The notes beneath the pieces were generated by a model, which was not told where the DNA came from, did no database searches, and worked only from the letters and a program-made list of their open reading frames with translations. DNA of 64,000 bases from Episyrphus balteatus (lineage: Eukaryota > Arthropoda > Insecta > Diptera > Syrphidae). The DNA is taken from contig NC_079136.1 of assembly GCF_945859705.1 (NCBI RefSeq), positions 78,306,867 through 78,370,866 of the forward strand, given 5' to 3'. Positions 56,965 through 64,000 of the stretch are shown here, piece after piece. Positions within the stretch are counted from its first letter, which is position 1. Each line of letters begins with the position of its first letter. A program made the position numbers and the translations under genes.

Positions 56965-59900
56965 TAGTCTATTTAATAGAACCGAGCTCCAGAGCAAAAA
57001 TAGAACAAATTCGTTCAAGACTTTTTATTGGCGATTATGATTCCTTGGCATACAAGAATACTCCAGCCAAAAGTGCTACTAAATCCATTGGTGCATTTCT
57101 GAGAAAACGGCAACACTGGTCGGTTTTCAGTTTTTTTGATTTAACTCGAAAACCAAGCCTGACTTTGAAATGGTTCAAAGACACTTTTCATAGCAAATTA
57201 AATTTTCTGTCAAGTTAAGATGGTTAAAAAATTTTAAAAATTATTTTTGTCTAAAATTCTAACCTAAAATCAAAGAAAAAAAAGTTAAAAAATTGACAAT
57301 TTTATTTTTTTTTACTAAATCAAGGGGCATTTTGTGTATGTAGCCGGGACGTCCAAACTTTGTACTAATGAAATAAAGTAGAGGTAAAATCCTTTGATAA
57401 TATGCAATTTTTAATTTTTTTTGTCAAGAAACAACTTAAATGTACCTATTCAAAAATTAGCACTTTTTCTAAATTTTTGACTTTTTTAGTTAAAAGCAAG
57501 TTTTTAAAACTCGATAAAATCGTATTAATTGGTAACTTTTAGACTTTTAAAGTAAACATACTTCGAGGGATTGATTTAATATAAACTAAATATGACAAAC
57601 AAAAAAATTTATTTGCATCCTTATGGCCTTTTGTGCAATTTTGTGTATGTGCATTTTTATAAATTCGGGTCGAATGGATGGACGGAGAGCCATTAGCTTT
57701 GGTCTATTGCATAGAAGAACATTTAATACCAACTCTTTTACTGTTTTCAATGGCCTGAAAAACAATTCTTGTAAAATCCGCGACCAACGAAAAGTTTCTC
57801 TTGAAAAACGAAAAAAATACTCTAATGAGTTTGAAACAAAATAGCTCCGGGAAATTAGTAAATCAAATTGCACTTTTCGCGGGACAAATTTTTTTCATGG
57901 AACGTATTTAGGTGAATGTCCTTATCGTAAAAGTGAATTTTTTGGGATGATAAGATATCGGGAACAGCCGCCATCTTGGAAAAGAGGTCGGTGCCGTTTT
58001 TATTTTATAACTCCATTTTTACTCATTTAAACCAAAAATGTCCGAGGGTAGACTTATTATCAATTAAATTATCTAAAAAATGATATACAAATGAATTCCG
58101 TGAGTTAGTTAAATTCAATTTTATAGTCGGTCAAAGTCCGGGTTCTTCTCGCAAGGTTAAGACAATATGACATTTTTTTAAATATCTGAAGAACTTTTGA
58201 TTTGTTGGGGATTTTCTTAAAGTATGAATTATAGCACTTTGAATTATCTATGAAATGAGTCCTTTATCGTTACTGTAACCAACATAATGTATAAGCCATC
58301 TAACGTCGAAGTTCACATTCTACTATCCAAAAGTGAGAAAATAACAAGTTTTCTTCTATTAGACCGAGCAAATTTTTGAAGTGGAGGTATAACCAAAATA
58401 TAAGTAAACAGTTTTTTAACTATATTCGTCTAAATATTGAATTCAAAGTTTGAAATCTTTAATGTTAACCTTTATATGGTTTTCGAGGTTTTAAATGAAG
58501 TGAATTTTCCAATTAATGTGAATAAGCTCAAGTAACACTATTTAAAATTCTAAATATAAGAACTGATGCCCTGTCATTTTTCCTAAACATGAACACCTCA
58601 ATCTCAGCATTACGATAAGTATAACTCAAGATATGAGGTGTGTAAGCCGTTATGTTTTCGAGACTATTGTGTTTAATTTTTGATTGTTTATTTGAACTAT
58701 TGAAATCCCAAATATGTTCAGTTAAAAAATCGTATATCATGACTTCCACGTTTGGTTGCCTCTACAATGTGATGGTTACAAAAACAATAAAGGGTTCATT
58801 TCATAGATAATTAAAAGTGCTATAATTCATTCTTTAAGAAAATCCCAAACAAATCAAAAGTTCTTCAGATATTTGAAAAAATGTCATATTGTCTTAACCT
58901 TGCGAGAAGAACCCGGACTTTGACCGACTATAAAATTGAATTTAACTAACTCACGGAATTTATTTGTATATCATTTTTTAGATAATTTAATTGATAATAA
59001 GTCTACCCTCGGACATTTTTGGTTTAAATGAGTAAAAATGGAGTTATAAAATAAAAACGGCACCGACCTCTTTTCCAAGATGGCGGCTGTTCCCGATATC
59101 TTATCATCCCAAAAAATTCACTTTTACGATAAGGACATTCACCTAAATACGTTCCATGAAAAAAATTTGTCCCGCGAAAAGTGCAATTTGATTTACTAAT
59201 TTCCCTGAGCTATTTTGTTTCAAACTCATTAGAGTATTTTTTTCGTTTTTCAAGAGAAACTTTTCGTTGGTCGCGGATTTTACAAGAATTGTTTTTCAGG
59301 CCATTGAAAACAGTAAAAGAGTTGGTATTAAATGTTCTTCTATGCAATAGACCAAAGCTAATGGCTCTCCGTCCATCCATTCGACCCGAATTTATAAAAA
59401 TGCACATACACAAAATTGCACAAAAGGCCATAAGGATGCAAATAAATTTTTTTGTTTGTCATATTTAGTTTATATTAAATCAATCCCTCGAAGTATGTTT
59501 ACTTTAAAAGTCTAAAAGTTACCAATTAATACGATTTTATCGAGTTTTAAAAACTTGCTTTTAACTAAAAAAGTCAAAAATTTAGAAAAAGTGCTAATTT
59601 TTGAATAGGTACATTTAAGTTGTTTCTTGACAAAAAAAATTAAAAATTGCATATTATCAAAGGATTTTACCTCTACTTTATTTCATTAGTACAAAGTTTG
59701 GACGTCCCGGCTACATACACAAAATGCCCCTTGATTTAGTAAAAAAAAATAAAATTGTCAATTTTTTAACTTTTTTTTCTTTGATTTTAGGTTAGAATTT
59801 TAGACAAAAATAATTTTTAAAATTTTTTAACCATCTTAACTTGACAGAAAATTTAATTTGCTATGAAAAGTGTCTTTGAACCATTTCAAAGTCAGGCTTG

Positions 59901-60079
59901 GTTTTCGAGTTAAATCAAAAAAACTGAAAACCGACCAGTGTTGCCGTTTTCTCAGAAATGCACCAATGGATTTAGTAGCACTTTTGGCTGGAGTATTCTT
60001 GTATGCCAAGGAATCATAATCGCCAATAAAAACTCTTGAACGAATTTGTTCCATCCAAAAGGGTCTATTCAATAGACTA
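56965..60079. mobile_element. 3.1 kb giant inverted-repeat (foldback) element
   Basis: Left arm 56965-about 58296 and right arm about 58760-60079 are near-identical complements, so only about 460 bp in the middle is unique. Outer ends read TAGTCTATT(T/G)AATAGA and TTA stands on both sides (56962-56964, 60080-60082), as with PIF/Harbinger-type duplications. Both arms carry the same open frames (95 and 73 residues, antisense to one another; the arms differ by single residues there). I recognise no transposase domain in them. Age is low judging from the few differences between arms. Confidence 0.85.
58297..58759. other. Unique loop of the giant inverted repeat
   Basis: AT-rich spacer between the two arms. 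Short frames only; nothing recognised. Confidence 0.5.
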
Positions 60080-60082
60080 TTA

Positions 60083-61309
60083 ACTTAATTTTCATTTTTA
60101 AATCTTGTTATTTCCAAATTAACCAGAAACTAAATTCACTGAGGAATATAGCTCTCACTCCCTTTTCTGATCCTCTACTCTATAACTTAGCGTTGATGCG
60201 GTAAGGGTATGTCAAGTCGACTTTTTGACTAAAAAGTAATTTGCATGGCCCGCTTCAAAGGCATGAATGGGTTTTATTTTAATTTAAAATTGGAATTTTA
60301 GTCCTAGAATGGGGATGTAAAGGGCTTTATTTCAAAATATGCATTCGAAATATGATCGGTAAAAGTGAAATAGTAACGGAGTTATGAATAGAGTAATGAG
60401 CGACAGAGTTATGAAAAACCGAAATTATGAAAAACCAGAGCTATGAATACCAACCAAAAAAACGTGGTTTTTGGGTTGGCAACCACTAATGGGGGGGACG
60501 AAATAAAATGAAAAAAAAAAAAAAAACAAAAACATCCATGCCCTGACTAAACCCCTGATCCTAACAAAATAGTTTATACCTTTTTGAAAACGGTGTTTAA
60601 TTTAGACAAGAACCTCATCAAATATTTTTACTTTAAGGCTATATCTAAAAAAATGGCCTTTTAAGTCAACATTTAGGTACATATTTCAAATGAGAAAAAA
60701 ACTTAACCCGCATTGGGCGCCATCTTGCAACAAAATAAAAATCTGCAAAAATTATCAGATTTTTTTAAATTATTTTTAAATAGTTTTTATACCTAGGAAT
60801 TTGATTCTTAAATAATGAACGCCCTAATATGTACATTAGGGTGGTCCTTAGAAAAAAAAATGGGTTTGAGATAAAAATTTGAAAAAATTAGGGCATTTTT
60901 TTCCTGATTTGGAACCAATGGCGTCGCACTCAATTTTCGCAAAAAAGGAAAATAAGTACCACCCTAATGTACACGTATCAAATAAATTCTATTATTTTCT
61001 GAAGCCTATGTTAATTTTATCCAATTATGAGTACTTAGGTACAATTTGAAAAGAAAATAATAAATTCACTATACAAAGTGTCACACCCGTGACAATGAGA
61101 TTGCCGAACATCACAAATTGATTTTTGTTTATTTTTAAGGATTTCTTAATATTTTATTTTTAATTTTTAAACACTGTAAAGAGCTACGCAACATAAACAT
61201 CTGTTTAATTTAACAAAGATTTAACGCAGATACACACCCTCAAGCGACAAAGGGAAACAACAAAATTTAAACACTTGTTCAATGCAAAAACAAATTTCAT
61301 ACACCAACG
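60083..61309. other. Intergenic DNA with one small MITE
   Basis: No gene seen. The element at 60834-60969 is listed separately. 60700-60730 has a CGCCATCTTG word that also occurs in the giant inverted repeat and in the MITE at 42535. Confidence 0.5.
60834..60969. mobile_element. 136-bp TA-flanked MITE
   Basis: CATTAGGGTGGTCCTTA and the complement of TAAGTACCACCCTAATG, one mismatch in 17; TA on both sides. The end word resembles that of the element at 723-1427. Confidence 0.8.
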
Positions 61310-63093
61310 TTGAAAATCAACTCGCACATTTTTATATACAAACAAGTTAAACGACGAACGTTAAAATCCCCACGCAGCGCAGGTAGATACAGCATGCAGA
61401 GGATTGCGGAAGTTGTGATTCCGATGTACCAAGCATCATCAACATCACCAAGCTGGCTTCGCTTCTACGTAGTGTTCAGTTCAGAGGTTTGCAAACCAAA
61501 CAAATAATTCACTCTGAATTTCGTCCTTTCTTGTCCACCCCCGCAAACTGGAAATAAAGATGCGCCGATGGAATAAAATGGAAATTGGAATGCGTCGACC
61601 TTCTCTCTCTCTCCAATTCTCTTCTCATTCTCTGGCACTCTCTCTCGAACTTGCCGGTATGCATTCAAACTCAAAGATTCATTCGTAAAGTAATCGCTGT
61701 CGATGCCAGTTCGGGTGGCGGAATTTTTTTGTCATCAGGACTAAAATAGATTATAATTTCTGCTGTGTATCTGTATCTCACTCCTGGAAAAAAAAGCCAG
61801 ACGGTTTTCAAATTAAAACATACATAAACTCATTTCTGAATGTAAAGAAATCCATATCGAAATAGGGACAATTTGATTAAAAATAATTCCCACCCGTTCG
61901 CACATTATCTTAATGTTAAATTTAAATATAAACAAATGTGCAGTTTATTGTATACCTACTATAAATTATGCCGGTAAAAATAAAACGCAAAATATATGTA
62001 TAAAGAGCTTCCATTATAGTGAATGAGTAAGCTTGTGTAGTTGTTGTCTTATATCGATTTTTTGCTGTGGCATAGAGTTTGAGTTTACCACGAGTCCTTC
62101 CCAAAGCCATAGTGAATGCTCTAACAGTGGCAACAACGACCTTTTTAAGGGGTGGCATAGTCGGAATCGACGAAACTTGGAAAGTCAAAACTCACAATAA
62201 GGAAGAACCATATCTAGGGTTTTTCCAACAAAAAAAGAAAACCAAAAAAAAAAAACGTTGGTGGTTGTTTGTAACTATGTGGGATTCGTGCTATCAACCG
62301 CCAAGGATCGGATAGTCAACATCGTAGATTTTATTCGTCTGTTTTTCAAAAAAAAAAAAAAGGGTGGCAAAAGAAGCAGGAAATATTCTCTGTTCTGTCG
62401 ACGTCAGTCAGTCGTTTCTTTCTCTTTCAAACTTCCCACCTGTATAATAGTGATTAAAGCTTTATATCCTACGTGTTCTTTATTTTGTGGGTGGTGTATA
62501 TGGATAGTAGACGTCAAGTCAAATGGTGTGTGTAGACTTATCCTTGTGCAAATTTGAGATAAAAATCTACTTTTTAAAAATATCTATTATAAAAAATGCA
62601 TTTTGCCATTATTGCAGATTCCATGTGTAACTAATTTAGTGTGATTGAAAGCCCCCCAAAAAGAAACAACAAACCCCCCTTGATAATTATAATTTGTGAG
62701 GAAATTCGATATAATTCCCATTAACCGGGTGTATAAGATTTGTGTATAGTAAGGGTTGGTTCCGGTTTTAGTTTGTTGTGTCTGCTACTCTTATTGATAT
62801 AGGATACATAATTTTGTGAAAGAGTGAGCGTAAACGTACCTAGAGGAAAGTGGTAAGGTGCCATTTACTTAATAAATAAATACTGTGGTTGATGTTGATG
62901 AAATGTAAATATTATTGTCAATAAATTTTGATAGTGGTAACGTGGGATATCTTTGACATTGATTGGATATCTACGTTTAAATCAAAATTACAGTGCTAAT
63001 TACAATTTTGGTTAAAGGTGTTGAATAAATACAAAAAATAAAACCTTTTAGTATCGTGCGTTCGCATATGAACAATTATATTTTAATGGATAA
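61310..63093 (+). promoter_or_regulatory. Probable promoter and 5' leader region
   Basis: Base composition shifts here: GC-richer blocks (61360-61500), a CT-repeat cluster at about 61600-61650 (CTCTCTCTCTCC, CACTCTCTCTCGAAC), which on the minus strand is a set of GAGA-factor type sites, and an initiator-like TCAGTC within CGTCAGTCAGTCG near 62400. The short reading frames here have no recognisable domains and probably are not proteins. I infer a developmental-type promoter with a long leader feeding the exon at 63094. Confidence 0.4.
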
Positions 63094-63124
63094 ATGCAGT
63101 TGAACATCATTGCATGTCTTATTG
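63094..63124 (+). CDS. Possible first coding exon of a secreted or membrane protein
   Basis: ATG at 63094 (context TAAA) begins MQLNIIACLI, a short hydrophobic run like the start of a signal peptide, and the exon stops at a perfect GTAAGT donor in phase 1. The preceding 1.5 kb is less AT-rich than its surroundings and has promoter-like GA/CT tracts and leader-like sequence. The remaining gene would lie beyond 64000, where I see no further exon. An upstream ATG at 63068 reads only 11 codons before a stop, so it would be a short upstream frame. Confidence 0.35.
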
Positions 63125-64000
63125 GTAAGTATCTAGTACCTAGATAAGTACTTAATAAGCACCTTTTCTTTATTTTTATGTATATAATTTTACTTTGATA
63201 GTTGGAAAAGAGCTAAACGCATTCCAGTGTCGAAAAACTGTCACGAACATATAGATGTTTTGCCATTTTAATCGAAAGTTTTTAAAAAAGTACTAAATTC
63301 GGAGATAAGAAGTCACTTGGGTTAAAATAACATGATACCAACCCGGTTTTCGTCCCTCGTACCTGCATGACCGTTCTTATAAATATAATCGAAGAAATAA
63401 GAGAAAATGTGGATTGAAACAATGTAATTATTCTAATGCTGCTAGACGTTTTCTTACACCAAAAAAAAAACAATATCAATTTAACATTTTTTAAATATCA
63501 AATTAACATTTTTTAAATATCAGCCAAAAATGCTCTATAAAATGTGTTTTATGATATTTAAAATGTTAAAACAACATTTTTATTATCAGGATGATATTTA
63601 AATGTCACATTTTGGAATTTTTTTTTGATATTTTATTATCATTTTTTCATATCAATTTCTCATTCCAAATTGTTGAAAAATATTAAATAAAAAATTCTTA
63701 ATGTGTACTAATTTAAAGGCGCTTTGTGTTTTTTCGAAGTAAAATGTATGATTTACTGATACTAAGATTTTACTTCACATAGTTTGGGAGAAAATAACAA
63801 AACAATTATATCACCTATAATAGAAAAAATAATATCACCATTATTTTGTAAAGAATATTCCCTTTCAGTAATGTTTTGAAAAAAGAAAGAAAATTCTTAA
63901 AATAATAAAAATAATAAAAATGAAAAGGAAAGAAATAGGTTTCATTAAAATAAACTAAAACGTAAAATCTAGTCAACATTGATATTTTAACTGTCAAAGT
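63125..64000 (+). repeat. Right-edge DNA with repeated TTAACATTTTTTAAATATCA word
   Basis: The word is present in tandem at about 63478-63523 and as complement at about 63553-63570 and 63590-63607. The rest is AT-rich. If the exon at 63094 is real, this is the start of its first intron. Confidence 0.5.

Noticed and set aside
61922..62188. 88-residue minus-strand frame with a basic stretch
   Set aside because: No domain; located in a promoter/leader-like region and probably chance.

Overview
This is a stretch of AT-rich eukaryotic nuclear DNA, almost certainly from a fly (Diptera). It has long introns, many 55-70 bp introns with GTAAGT-type donors, an alpha-tubulin whose first coding exon is only the ATG, an NDRG protein of the Drosophila MESK2 type, a MADF/BESS protein, and very many short terminal-inverted-repeat elements. 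A brachyceran such as a hoverfly would fit, but I cannot fix the genus from sequence alone.

Genes in order. (1) 7.7-22.0 kb, plus strand: an NDRG-family gene (MESK2-like) with two alternative first coding exons, a 7.4 kb intron and about 365 residues. (2) 23.8-26.0 kb, minus strand: a five-exon divergent glutamate dehydrogenase with a remodelled antenna. (3) 28.2-29.7 kb, plus strand: a four-exon divergent alpha-tubulin without the K40 lysine and ending in Phe. Genes 2 and 3 are head to head across 2.2 kb. (4) 31.3-40.3 kb, plus strand: the exocyst subunit Sec8, ten coding exons that splice cleanly to 968 residues. (5) 43.3-51.2 kb, plus strand: an AT-hook/MADF/BESS DNA-binding protein split by a 6.9 kb intron, with no visible ATG. 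(6) 61.3-63.1 kb, plus strand: a promoter/leader-like region ending in a short signal-peptide-like first coding exon of a gene that would run off the right edge.

The rest is a dense record of transposition. I find three non-autonomous hAT-like elements with exact 8-bp target duplications (17.6-18.9, 46.3-49.7 and 53.7-55.3 kb). Two copies of a ~1 kb TA-flanked element with a repeated GTAAATGTAAAC motif lie 50 kb apart (5.5-6.5 and 55.9-56.9 kb). A 3.1 kb element is almost entirely a near-perfect inverted repeat (57.0-60.1 kb). There are at least ten MITE-sized elements, and relics of two LINE reverse transcriptases and a Ty3/gypsy RNase H. Several are nested: a MITE inside a LINE inside a Sec8 intron, a MITE inside a hAT, and a hAT inside one unit of a tandem duplication.

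The genes do not form one pathway. NDRG, Sec8 and the MADF protein look like ordinary conserved genes. The GDH and tubulin are fast-evolving compact paralogs, a pattern often seen in germline-specific copies; that last point is inference. No CRISPR, rRNA or confident tRNA gene was seen.
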